A DNA stretch of 64,000 nt from JAWKOK01 sp963765875 (GTDB lineage Bacteria; Chloroflexota; Anaerolineae; Caldilineales; Caldilineaceae): positions 62,001 to 126,000 of the forward strand of contig CAVXYK010000014.1 in assembly GCA_963765875.1 (NCBI GenBank). Reading direction: 5' to 3'. The number at the start of each line of letters is the position of its first letter. Within the stretch, counting starts at the first letter, position 1. Positions 10,767-18,547 of the stretch are shown one piece after another. A program made the position numbers and the translations under genes. A model generated the notes under the pieces. It made no database searches. It was given only the letters and a program-made list of their open reading frames with translations, and was not told the DNA's origin.

Positions 10767-10836
10767 GGGATTGAGAGATTGCGGACTCATCAGGAGTCTC
10801 TCAATCTCAGGCCGAAGGCCAAGATCTCTCAATCCC
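10767..10836. repeat. Inverted repeat between M81 and histidine kinase genes
   Basis: GGGATTGAGAGATT at 10767-10780 faces GATCTCTCAATCCC at 10823-10836 (13 of 14 pairs). Partial copies of the same word (GGGATTCAGGGATT, TCTCTCAATCTCAG) lie between. There is no U-run on the minus strand, so this is a repeat rather than a clear terminator for the kinase gene. Confidence 0.6.
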
Positions 10837-10876
10837 AAAAGATATGATCTCGTTCTGCTTTCAGTTTGGTGCAAAT

Positions 10877-12295
10877 CTAGCAGCTGGGCAACTCGAACGT
10901 GAACGCGGCCCCTTGCCCAGGCGTGCTCTCAACCCAGATCGTGCCGCCGTGGGCTTCCACCAGCGCTTTGACGATGGCCAGGCCCAGTCCGGCATTGGTT
11001 GCAAAATCATCGTCTCGCTCGCGGCTGGTATCTGACCGGTAGAAGCGGTCGAAGATATGGGAAAGATCTTCGGGATCGATGCCCTGCCCGGTGTTGGCAA
11101 CGGAAAAACGAACCCTGTCGATCCGCCCGACTGCGGCCAACCTGACTTCGCCGCCATGGGGAGTGTGGCGGATAGCATTGCCCAGCAAATTGGTGAGAAT
11201 CTGATGAAGTCTGTCAGGATCGGCGTCGACGGACAGCGAGCCAGTCGGCAGATCCGTGACCAGCGTTATCTCTCTCTCAGCAGCCAACGGACGGAAGCTG
11301 TTGGCCATGTACTGGATCACAGTTGCCGCTATGACCTGCTGCCTGACAAGAGGAAGGCGTCCCGCCTCGGCCTGGGCTAGTTCGTGCAGATCCGTGACCA
11401 GCCGGGCGATCAAGCGTGTCTCATCCTGAACGGTACGGATCTCATCCAAATCAAGTGGATAGACGCCATCAAGTATGGCTTGGAGATTCCCCTGTACAAC
11501 ACTGAGCGGCGTGCGCAACTCGTGTGCGATGTCAGACACGAGCCGCTGGCGCAGCGCTTCCTGCTTCTGGAGGCCGATAGCCATGGTATTGAAGCTTTTC
11601 GCCAAGCGTGCGATTTCATCGTTGCCGACAACCTCGACGCGGGCCCCGAGATCGCCTGCTGCTATCTGGGAGACACCCGTTTCCAACCTGCGCAACGGTC
11701 TCAAAATGCTGACGACCAGGAGCCATCCGACCAACAGCGCTACGGTTCCGGCCGCTAGCGCCGAAAGCAACACGGCACGGTTCACCTGACTCAGCAACGT
11801 CTCCTCTGCAGTCCCCGTCTGAATCAGCATCGGCTCGGTAGCCAGCGCTGCGACCCGCTCGCCTTGGACTGTAATGGGTACCGTAGCGAGAAAACCACCA
11901 ACTGCATCCGACGGAACCGACGCCGACAGAGGATGGCCGCTATCAGCATCGACCACGACCACCGACCCCGTTTCACTGGGTTGTTGCTGCTGTTGTCGTT
12001 GCTGCCCTCGTCCGGGCTGACCTTGGCCCTGGCCACGGCCGTTGCCCGCTCCACCCGGCTGCATCAATGCGCCTGCTTCGCTGTCCAGCCGGCGCTGCAC
12101 CTCGTCCCAAGAACGAGTTTCAGCATAGTAGACGCCGGCTTGCTCCGCCAGCTGTACGAGCCGTTGCTGCTGGTAGCCGCGCAGATAGACCCGATAGGCA
12201 TTGCCGGCGCCGCGGCCAATCAGCAGGCTGGCCGTAACCAGGGCCACTGCGATGACGATAGCAAGCGCAAGCAGAACTTTGGTACTCAGACGCAT
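10877..12295 (-). CDS. Sensor histidine kinase with HAMP domain
   Basis: A 472-residue membrane sensor kinase. Helix 1 is at residues 7-27. An extracytoplasmic region of about 140 residues includes a Gly/Gln/Arg low-complexity tract (residues 81-105). Helix 2 is at about 173-197, followed by HAMP (ILRPLRRLETGVSQIAAGDL). The HisKA box LVSDIAHELRTPLSVV has H258 as the predicted phosphorylation site. The N box is LLGNAIRHTP and the G boxes include GLGLAIVKALVEAHGG. ATG at 12295 was chosen because the transmembrane helix follows at once; a longer frame would add 41 non-conserved residues. The likely partner is the regulator at 13176-13883 on the same strand, separated by an opposite-strand permease gene. 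The signal is unknown. Confidence 0.92.
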   Translation of the reverse strand: MRLSTKVLLALAIVIAVALVTASLLIGRGAGNAYRVYLRGYQQQRLVQLAEQAGVYYAETRSWDEVQRRLDSEAGALMQPGGAGNGRGQGQGQPGRGQQRQQQQQPSETGSVVVVDADSGHPLSASVPSDAVGGFLATVPITVQGERVAALATEPMLIQTGTAEETLLSQVNRAVLLSALAAGTVALLVGWLLVVSILRPLRRLETGVSQIAAGDLGARVEVVGNDEIARLAKSFNTMAIGLQKQEALRQRLVSDIAHELRTPLSVVQGNLQAILDGVYPLDLDEIRTVQDETRLIARLVTDLHELAQAEAGRLPLVRQQVIAATVIQYMANSFRPLAAEREITLVTDLPTGSLSVDADPDRLHQILTNLLGNAIRHTPHGGEVRLAAVGRIDRVRFSVANTGQGIDPEDLSHIFDRFYRSDTSRERDDDFATNAGLGLAIVKALVEAHGGTIWVESTPGQGAAFTFELPSC

Positions 12296-12454
12296 GATTT
12301 GGTGTCCGTCTCCGGCATTGTCGTTTCGTGTACGAGGCAGGATATAATGACGGGTGGCACTTCGGGCGGGCGACCCGAGATTGCCGTTTTGTGGCCGATT
12401 GAACAGCGCCCTTGGCAAACTTCAGACGATCGTTTCACGCAACCCTGATGGTCG

Positions 12455-13168
12455 GTGATGGTCGAACTACTCATTATCGCAGTAATCTTTCTGGCAGCAT
12501 TGATCCAGACGATTTCCGGCTTTGGCTTTGCGCTGATTGTCATGCCGATGCTGGTCCTCACCTTGGGGATTCAGATCGCCGCACCGCTAGTGGCGCTGAC
12601 CGGATGCATGCTCTATGCGGTGAACCTGGCCCGCCACCATCAGTCGGTCAACGTTCGTGAGGTTGCCCGTTTAGCGGCTGCGGCTGCTCTTGGCATCCCC
12701 ATCGGCGTCTGGGCCATCCAGAGCATAGACGGTCATATCGTCCAGCGAGCATTGGGTCTGCTATTGGTCGCCTACGCGCTCTACTCGATAATCAAGCCCC
12801 ACAGCCAGACAGTGATCTCGACGAACTGGAGCTATCCGGCTGGATTCTTGGCCGGTTGCCTGGGCGGCGCCTACAACACGGCCGGCCCGCCGGTGATCGT
12901 CTACGGCGATTCGCAACGGTGGGCTCGCAATGAGTTTCGCTCCGTCTTGCAAGCGCTCTTCCTCTTCAACGCCCTCTTTGTGATCGCCGCTCACTTCGCG
13001 GCAGGACACATGACGCCGGGCATCGGACGTTACTTCCTCTTTGCAGCTCCTGCACTGTTGGTTGGCATCCTCGCCGGCACGCTGATCGACCGCAGACTTT
13101 CGACTCAACACTTTCGAACTGTCGTCAACGTGATGATTCTGGTGCTGGGCTTCTCCCTACTGATCTAG
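12455..13168 (+). CDS. TSUP (TauE/SafE) family membrane permease
   Basis: A 237-residue protein with seven to eight hydrophobic helices. It has the TSUP signature near the start, IQTISGFGFALIVMPMLVL, and the internal repeat GFLAGCLGGAYNTAGPPVIVY. The family exports or imports sulfite, sulfonates, sulfoacetate and related organic anions. GTG 12455 and ATG 12458 are adjacent candidate starts. The gene is transcribed against its neighbours: its 5' end diverges from the kinase over about 160 bases and its 3' end is seven bases from the regulator stop. It therefore sits between the two halves of a two-component system and may be a target of it (inference). Confidence 0.88.
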   Translation: MMVELLIIAVIFLAALIQTISGFGFALIVMPMLVLTLGIQIAAPLVALTGCMLYAVNLARHHQSVNVREVARLAAAAALGIPIGVWAIQSIDGHIVQRALGLLLVAYALYSIIKPHSQTVISTNWSYPAGFLAGCLGGAYNTAGPPVIVYGDSQRWARNEFRSVLQALFLFNALFVIAAHFAAGHMTPGIGRYFLFAAPALLVGILAGTLIDRRLSTQHFRTVVNVMILVLGFSLLI

Positions 13169-13175
13169 GTTCCGC

Positions 13176-13883
13176 CTATCCGTTCAGCCGATAGCCTACA
13201 CCGAAGACTGTCTCGATCAGACGGGGCTCTTTTGGATCTGCCTCCAGTTTACGGCGAAGGTTCTTGATATGGCTGTCGACTGTCCGCTCCAGGCCGGCAT
13301 ATTCATAGCCGAGGCCCTGATCGATAATCTGGGTACGACTGAAGGCCTGACCTGGATGACGCATAAGGAGCTGCAGAATGTCGAACTCACTGGGTGTGAG
13401 GTCGACGGAAGCGCCATAATTGCTGACTCGATGGGACTGGATATCCAACGTCAAGCCGTCGACACGCAACACCTCTGGCGCACCTTCTCCGACCACTGGT
13501 TGGCTACGACGCAGAATCGCTTTGATCCGAGCGACCACCTCACGCGGGTTAAACGGCTTCGTGACGTAATCATCGGCGCCCATTTCCAGGCCAAGAATGC
13601 GATCAATGTCATCTACACGCGCCGTCAGCATGAGGATGGGGGTGGACGCCAGTTCTGGAATGCCCCGAACGGTGCGCGTCACATCCAACCCGTCACGGCC
13701 CGGCAGCATGAGGTCGAGGACGACTAGAGCGGGATGCAGAGCACGGATCTGATGCAGGGCGCTTTCGCCATCAGCTGCTGTTTCGACGGCAAAGCCCGCT
13801 TGCTCAAGATAGCTGCGGACCAAGCGAACGATCTTGGGATCATCATCGACAACTAGAATTAGCGGCGTTGTACGTTCCATCAT
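13176..13883 (-). CDS. OmpR/PhoB-family response regulator
   Basis: A 235-residue transcription factor. The receiver domain has ILVVDDDPKIVRLVRSYLE, phosphoacceptor D57 in VVLDLMLPGRDGLD, MLTAR and YVTKPFNPREVVARI. A winged-helix DNA-binding domain follows (VDLTPSEFDILQLLMRHPGQ, TVDSHIKNLRRKLE, IETVFGVGYRL). The start is ATG 13883 (MMERTTPLILVVDDD); a longer frame upstream adds 24 non-family residues and crosses the terminator region. It would normally sit directly before its kinase in one operon; here the TSUP gene on the other strand intervenes. The D/D/T/K residues needed for phosphorylation signalling are intact. Confidence 0.93.
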   Translation of the reverse strand: MMERTTPLILVVDDDPKIVRLVRSYLEQAGFAVETAADGESALHQIRALHPALVVLDLMLPGRDGLDVTRTVRGIPELASTPILMLTARVDDIDRILGLEMGADDYVTKPFNPREVVARIKAILRRSQPVVGEGAPEVLRVDGLTLDIQSHRVSNYGASVDLTPSEFDILQLLMRHPGQAFSRTQIIDQGLGYEYAGLERTVDSHIKNLRRKLEADPKEPRLIETVFGVGYRLNG

Positions 13884-13924
13884 AGTCAAAGTATACCGTA
13901 GTTTGACGTCAAAAAGGAGATTGC

Positions 13925-13961
13925 AAAAAGAAGCCTCGCTCCGACAAAAGAGCAAGGCTTC
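13925..13961 (-). terminator. Rho-independent terminator of the small secreted protein gene
   Basis: On the minus strand GAAGCCTTGCTC (13961-13950) pairs with GAGCGAGGCTTC (13941-13930) with one G-T pair and an eight-base loop, followed by TTTTT (13929-13925). It lies between the small secreted protein gene and the regulator gene, so the regulator probably has its own promoter or depends on read-through. Confidence 0.85.
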
Positions 13962-13992
13962 CGGTTCAGTTCGTCACTATTTCATCAGAGCG

Positions 13993-14427
13993 CTAGCGGT
14001 TGCCGCCACGGCCACCTGCACCTTGACCCGCGCCCTGCGATCCGTTGCCGTCGCGTCCGCCATCTCGTCTGCCAAGACGTCCGGCCACACCGGCTGATTC
14101 GCCGGACCGATTGCCACCGTTGCGCCGACTCATCGTCTGGCCGTTCTGGCCTTCACAACTGTCGCAGACGCCATTTCCGTCTTCATCAATGAAATTGTCG
14201 CACGTGCCGTCATTGTCGGTATCGGCAAAGTTGGTCCCTCGCCCAGCACCATCGGCCACCCGACCAATGCCGGCCTGACCGGTACCCCATCGACCGAATC
14301 GATAGCCCGTGCCATCTTGGGGAGCGTACGGTGCATCCTCGACGGGGCCTTGGGCGAAGACGGCGATGGACATCGCCATGGTCAGGACAAGGGCGACGAC
14401 CAGAGCGGTTGAAAGTTTGCGTGTCAT
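13993..14427 (-). CDS. Small secreted Gly/Asn/Arg-rich protein with Asp-loop (EF-hand-like) motifs
   Basis: A 144-residue protein. Residues 1-26 are a signal peptide (KLSTALVVALVLTMAM...VFAQ). Two adjacent Asp-rich loops with paired cysteines follow: DTDNDGTCDNF (residues 69-79) and DEDGNGVCDSC (81-91). These resemble DxDxDG calcium loops or thrombospondin type 3 repeats. The C-terminal 50 residues are Gly/Arg/Asn-rich and disordered-looking. It lies directly upstream of the response regulator, on the same strand, and has its own strong terminator. The matching Gly/Gln/Arg tract in the kinase sensor region suggests, but does not show, a functional link. Known families do not give a function. 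Confidence 0.7.
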   Translation of the reverse strand: MTRKLSTALVVALVLTMAMSIAVFAQGPVEDAPYAPQDGTGYRFGRWGTGQAGIGRVADGAGRGTNFADTDNDGTCDNFIDEDGNGVCDSCEGQNGQTMSRRNGGNRSGESAGVAGRLGRRDGGRDGNGSQGAGQGAGGRGGNR

Positions 14428-14565
14428 GTTGTTTCTCCTCGAACTACGTTCTGTTGTAAATTACGTGGTCTCTTTCACACGATTGAATACAGAATAGCAG
14501 CCGGTTGTGGAGGAGATGTGGAGAGGATGTGTGGAGCCGATGGAAGCGGGAAACTGGAAAATCTG

Positions 14566-15174
14566 CTATTGCTTCTGCAGAAGATACCAGCGGCATGGAT
14601 GGCGATCCGGATCGCCCTGAATGATCTCAACCACAGCCAGGCCGGGTGAAAAGAGCCTCTCTACTTCGTTATCAGCCATGCCTCGCCAGGCCTGTTCGGG
14701 GTCGTCTGCCGGCAGATCGAGAAGACGGTCGAAGGCAAACAGATGATAGTACCCGCCTGACAGGAGATTGTTGACGACGCCCGCTGCGTAGTCCGGTCGC
14801 CGGGTAGGCGGAACGCCATGCAGACAGCCGATATCCACGATGTAGGATGCGCCTGCGTTGACAATTGGCAGCCGACTCACATCGGCCTGAACCAGGTCCG
14901 TTTGGCGGACAAGATCAGGCGTCGACGCATCAAGCCGCTCCCGTGCGCGCTGTAGCGCAAGGCCGGAAAGCTCCACGCCAACGGCACGCAAGCCCAGCCC
15001 CGCTAGATAAGCGACGTTGGTGCCGGTCCCGCAGCCCAGATCTACGGCCAGACCCTCGGGCTGTATGCGTCCGCTCTCCCAAAAGGAGGTCACTTCCGGT
15101 GGTGTGATGCCGCTGTCCCAGGGCGTATTGCCCGATCGATAGCGGGTGTCCCAGTGATTTTGACTAGTGGTCAT
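14566..15174 (-). CDS. Class I SAM-dependent methyltransferase (TehB/thiopurine-methyltransferase-like)
   Basis: A 202-residue methyltransferase. It opens with HWDTRYRSGNTPWDSGITPPE, typical of the TehB and thiopurine S-methyltransferase group. Motif I is AVDLGCGTGTNVAYLAGLG and the acidic residue after strand 2 is in AVGVELSGLA. ADVSRLPI and YIVDIGCLHGVPP follow. The substrate cannot be read. The start is ATG 15174 with AGGAAG upstream; a longer frame adds 24 residues overlapping the upstream gene. It is the second gene of a pair with the amidotransferase, whose stop is ten bases before this start. Confidence 0.85.
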   Translation of the reverse strand: MTTSQNHWDTRYRSGNTPWDSGITPPEVTSFWESGRIQPEGLAVDLGCGTGTNVAYLAGLGLRAVGVELSGLALQRARERLDASTPDLVRQTDLVQADVSRLPIVNAGASYIVDIGCLHGVPPTRRPDYAAGVVNNLLSGGYYHLFAFDRLLDLPADDPEQAWRGMADNEVERLFSPGLAVVEIIQGDPDRHPCRWYLLQKQ

Positions 15175-15184
15175 GATCGACTTC

Positions 15185-15931
15185 CTATGCCTCACACGCT
15201 GCAACAAACCCATCCCACAACCCCTTATGTGCGGGGTCCAACTCATACAGCCGCTCAGGATGCCACTGGACGCCTACGAGCCAGCGATGGGTACCGCTCT
15301 CAAACGCTTCGACCAGCCAGTCATCGGGCGCGGCGGAGAGGCCGACGACAGCAAAAAGGGGGGACATCGAAGCAATATCCATGCCCTGATGATGATACGT
15401 ATTGACAGGCAATTTGGCCGTTCCAACCATCGTGTGGACACGGCTGTTATCATCAATCAGCACGTCGTGATAGACCTGGTTCTCCGTCGATGACCGATGC
15501 CCTTCGAAATGTTGAACCATGCCGCCGCCCGCTGCCACATTGAGCACCTGGCAACCACGGCAGATGCCGAACGTCGGCAGGTCCAGTTCCATGGCACGAC
15601 GAGCCAATGTCAGTTCCAGTTCATCGCGTTTCAGGTCAATGCCTGCCTCGTTGGCGCCAGCTAGCGGTGCGTTGAAGTAGGACGGATCGACATCGCCACC
15701 ACCGGCAAGCACGAGACCATCCAATTGTTCCAGCAGACCCAGCGGCAGCCGACCCTGCTCGTCCGGGGCGTAGACGCTGCCGTGGGGCAATCTCGCAGGT
15801 GTGTCCGGTGACAGCACTACGGTCTCGACACCGTAGTCGTTGAGTACATTGATGTAGTTGATCGTGTTTTCGTTAACCCATTCGTCATTACCCCGTCGTG
15901 AGGTGATGCCAACAATTCGCTTCCTTGCCAT
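15185..15931 (-). CDS. Class I glutamine-amidotransferase-like hydrolase (peptidase C26, PuuD-like)
   Basis: A 248-residue protein of the gamma-glutamyl-gamma-aminobutyrate hydrolase group, which cleaves gamma-glutamyl amides. Visible motifs: GLVLAGGGDVDPSYF (oxyanion region), the nucleophile elbow FGICRGCQVLNVAAGG with C124, and the His/Glu pair in VGVQWHPERLYEL near residues 222-225. The conserved HHQG step before the C-terminus is present (NTYHHQGMD). No synthetase domain is fused, so it acts alone. It is the first gene of an operon with the methyltransferase. No polyamine genes are near, so the natural substrate is uncertain. Confidence 0.9.
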   Translation of the reverse strand: MARKRIVGITSRRGNDEWVNENTINYINVLNDYGVETVVLSPDTPARLPHGSVYAPDEQGRLPLGLLEQLDGLVLAGGGDVDPSYFNAPLAGANEAGIDLKRDELELTLARRAMELDLPTFGICRGCQVLNVAAGGGMVQHFEGHRSSTENQVYHDVLIDDNSRVHTMVGTAKLPVNTYHHQGMDIASMSPLFAVVGLSAAPDDWLVEAFESGTHRWLVGVQWHPERLYELDPAHKGLWDGFVAACEA

Positions 15932-16094
15932 TCGTATTGCCTCGAAAAAAGATGTCTATCCGGGATCTAGGGATTCATCGCCCAGACCTCGCTGCCGGTA
16001 GGTGACTGGTTTGGCCATCCGATCAATGGTAGCAGAAGATTCGCTGGAATGCCCAACGCAGCGACATTCTCGGGTACCTCTCAAGCTGCACTGA

Positions 16095-16206
16095 AGACGC
16101 TATGAAAACATGACTTCCGTAGGTCCGACTTGCAGTCGGACTAGTTCGGCGACCTCCGGATCCGTCTGGCACGCGCACCTTGTCACGCTGCAAGCGTGAC
16201 CTACAA
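16095..16206. repeat. Dispersed palindromic repeat, copy A
   Basis: 112 bases that share AGACGCTATGAAA, CATGACTTCCGTAG and ACCTTGTCACG...GCGTGACCTAC with a second copy at 26443-26515. This copy has an extra 40-base segment containing the palindrome GTCCGACTTGCAGTCGGAC, and a second palindrome GTCACGCTGCAAGCGTGAC. It lies in the 332-base gene-free stretch 15932-16263, which holds nothing else recognisable. Confidence 0.75.
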
Positions 16207-16263
16207 AACTCGTGATCGCGTTGTGCTCTCAGTTTAGGGGCACATGGCACGGTCGCCTCACCC

Positions 16264-17502
16264 TCAACATGAGATGAACCCCACATTTTCCATAGCCTTG
16301 ACACCCTGTACCATTGCCAGGTAACTAATAGATTTCAATTGCTGGAACACATCTTCGCCGATAGAGCAATCATGGCTGAGTGATTGGACGTCCAGTAGAC
16401 GTCGGTTGGCGCAAAAGCCGACCTGTCGCAAAGCAGACAAGTTGTGCAGCCGTTTGCCGATGGCGAAGTCATGCGTGTTGTTGATGGTGGTTTCCGTGCG
16501 TAGAGCACGGCCCTCCTTGAAATATTGCTTGATGCGGTTCGACTTGTAGTCGACATACAAGGAAGGGGTGACATCTTGGGTGATGACACGAGTGCGAAAG
16601 CGACCAGGCGTGCGCTTGGTGATGCGGCGGTTGAAGATGAGCTTCACCTGGTCGGGACGTCCAAGATCCAGATTCTCACGGATGATATCTTCAAACAAGA
16701 TGCGGCCGTTGAGCGGTCGGTCCAAGACTTGAGTCAGGGCAAACTCCGCTTGCAGAACCGAGATGTCATAGCGATAGCCGGCGGCACGGTCTTCCGGCGT
16801 GAACGGGTGGGGCAAGAGCGCCAACCATTTGCGTACCAGATTATCGATCTTGGCTGGGCCAAGTCCATCACAGATGGCCTGTAACTGCTCTGGGTCTTCG
16901 CAGGTGAGAAAGCCGTTGTCCAGTGCCTCATAGCCGATGCCACGTTGACTCAGTTGGCGTTTGGCGTATTCGTGACCATTGATACAGAGTCTGCCATTGT
17001 AGGGAAAATAGGAACAGAATTTGAGAAAGAAGGGGCCAAAGTCCTGGTCGACGGCATAGATGTAGTACTGGTTGACCATGGCCGTCGAACGCACAATCCA
17101 AGGATAACTTTGTCCCGTCTCCGGATTGCGCCGTTTTTCAGTCCGGAAGACGCTGACTTTCTCTTGAGCAACGCCGATGAAAAGGACACCTTCTTCTTGG
17201 TTGAATCGAGCCAAGTACTCGGCAGCCACATCGTCTTTGCGCTGACCCTTGACAAAACGGACCAGCGGGATCTCATTCACCTCGGCATACGCTTTGATCG
17301 CCGCCACAAACGCATCCGTCATCGGCGCCATCAGCGCAGACGAGGCAAAGGTCGCACCACGGTGATAGCGGAAAAACGAGGCGATTCCCCCTTCGTATTG
17401 CAGCTTCGGCACATAGAGATTCAGGTACATCCTGTCGATGCTTTCCACTTCAAGCGCCACATGGTCACGCAATATTTCGGTCACGGTTTGTGGTATACTC
17501 AT
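16264..17502 (-). CDS. Orphan conserved protein, 3'-truncated
   Basis: A 412-residue protein of a family I recognise only as large conserved hypothetical proteins found sporadically in actinobacteria and Chloroflexota. Conserved stretches are VESIDRMYLNLYVPKLQYE, FFRYHRGATFASSALMAP, VKGQRKDDVAAEYLARFN, FCSYFPYNGRLCINGHEYAK, LPHPFTPEDRAAGYRYDIS and EGRALRTETTIN. From memory, full-length members are about 500-600 residues with a winged-helix-like C-terminus. Here similarity stops after about residue 385 and the last 25 residues look unrelated, so the gene is probably truncated. The start is ATG 17502, directly behind a 15-bp inverted repeat. A role in mobility or nucleic-acid handling is only a guess. 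Confidence 0.6.
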   Translation of the reverse strand: MSIPQTVTEILRDHVALEVESIDRMYLNLYVPKLQYEGGIASFFRYHRGATFASSALMAPMTDAFVAAIKAYAEVNEIPLVRFVKGQRKDDVAAEYLARFNQEEGVLFIGVAQEKVSVFRTEKRRNPETGQSYPWIVRSTAMVNQYYIYAVDQDFGPFFLKFCSYFPYNGRLCINGHEYAKRQLSQRGIGYEALDNGFLTCEDPEQLQAICDGLGPAKIDNLVRKWLALLPHPFTPEDRAAGYRYDISVLQAEFALTQVLDRPLNGRILFEDIIRENLDLGRPDQVKLIFNRRITKRTPGRFRTRVITQDVTPSLYVDYKSNRIKQYFKEGRALRTETTINNTHDFAIGKRLHNLSALRQVGFCANRRLLDVQSLSHDCSIGEDVFQQLKSISYLAMVQGVKAMENVGFISC

Positions 17503-17503
17503 T

Positions 17504-17606
17504 GTAGGCTCCAGTTGGGAGTGCCTTCACGGCAACCGATCGCTTTGCGATCTAATTCAGGAGCGGTTCTACCGCATCCGACTTGTTCTCACCAACTGGA
17601 GCCTAC
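17504..17606. repeat. 15-bp perfect inverted repeat in leader of the orphan gene
   Basis: GTAGGCTCCAGTTGG at 17504-17518 and its exact complement CCAACTGGAGCCTAC at 17592-17606 bracket 73 bases. The inner arm ends one base before the start codon of the orphan gene, so a hairpin could cover its translation start. It could also be a remnant element end. Confidence 0.75.
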
Positions 17607-17730
17607 CTCTATTGGTGGATACACGTCAACCTACATCTCGTCGGTCGAGGCGGAGCCTCGCTAGCGTTACAATGGAGTGATGTTGCTCCCCATTTTTCCT
17701 TCAGGCGTATCAGAGAAAGGAGGTGGCCGC

Positions 17731-17841
17731 ATGTACAACCACCCAAAATCATGCCTTCAGGATATTGTAGGACAATCCTCAGCTCTCTATCGTCTGCGTG
17801 CCCCGCAAGCAACTCAGATCAAGACACCTGCCAGTTGCTGA
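17731..17841 (+). CDS. Possible 36-residue peptide with strong Shine-Dalgarno
   Basis: An ATG at 17731 follows AAAGGAGGTG (17716-17725) at good spacing, the best ribosome site in the window. The frame codes for MYNHPKSCLQDIVGQSSALY and 16 more residues, then stops with TGA. No family is recognised. It lies in the 370-base gap between the orphan gene and the GNAT gene. It may be a real small peptide, a leader, or the start of a decayed gene. Confidence 0.3.
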   Translation: MYNHPKSCLQDIVGQSSALYRLRAPQATQIKTPASC

Positions 17842-17979
17842 TTGAATGCACCCAAGCGCCATAGAGCACCCGTTGATTGGACCCTCAAGCCATTGGTATG
17901 ATCGCCCGCAACCGCAGGAAATCTGTAGTTTCCCACTGCAGCCTACACCTTGTAAGCTGCCAAACCACTGAGGTGATCA

Positions 17980-18546
17980 ATGAATAGCGCAAATCTATTC
18001 GACTATTCAGCCTTTCCTGTCCTGTCCACAGAACGTTTACGTATCCGCCGGCCCCAGCTCACAGACGCAGCGGATGTGTTGGTCTTCCACGGCGACCCTG
18101 AAGTGCAGCGGTTCAACATGCCGGTCTTTCAAGATATCGCCGAGGCAGAATCGCTCATTCAGGATCTGCAAGCCGAATACGATGCAAAGACCGGCATCAG
18201 CTGGGCCGTTGCGCTCAAGTAAGATGACACTGTCGTAGGCCTCTTCGGCTTACACGGCTGGAACAGATACCACCGCCGGTCGGATGTCGGATATGAGCTG
18301 GCCCTGGCCTACTGGGGACAAGGCATTGCTTCTGAAGCATTGCGGGCAATCCTAAATTTCGGATTCTCTCGTATGGACCTAAATCGAGTTGAAGCTGAGA
18401 CGATTGCAGACAACCACGAATCTGTACGCTTGCTGGATCGAATCGGCTTCCAGCGTGAAGGCACACGGCGCAGCTACTCCTGGGAAGACGACGACACCTT
18501 CCATGCAGGCGCGATATACGGTCTGTTGAGATCCGATTACGAGTAG
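17980..18546 (+). pseudogene. GNAT acetyltransferase (RimJ/RimL type) with in-frame TAA
   Basis: 188 codons in one frame, interrupted only by TAA at 18220-18222. Before it: FPVLSTERLRIRRPQLTDAA and DLQAEYDAKTGISWAVALK. After it: DDTVVGLFGLHGWNRYHRR, VGYELALAYWGQGIASEALR (the acetyl-CoA loop), NRVEAETIADNHESVRLLDR and GFQREGTRRSY. Together these make a complete RimJ/RimL-like N-acetyltransferase. The stop replaces what is likely GAA or AAA between a beta strand and its turn. ATG 17980 follows GAGGTGATCA. A single substitution would restore a full protein, so this is either a very recent null allele or a base error. The substrate is unknown. Confidence 0.8.
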
Positions 18547-18547
18547 A

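Noticed and set aside
18220..18222. Stop-codon recoding (selenocysteine or alternative code) to explain in-frame stops
   Set aside because: Both TAA and TGA occur within genes, yet other genes end normally with TGA, TAA and TAG; no SECIS-like hairpin follows and GNATs have no selenocysteine role.
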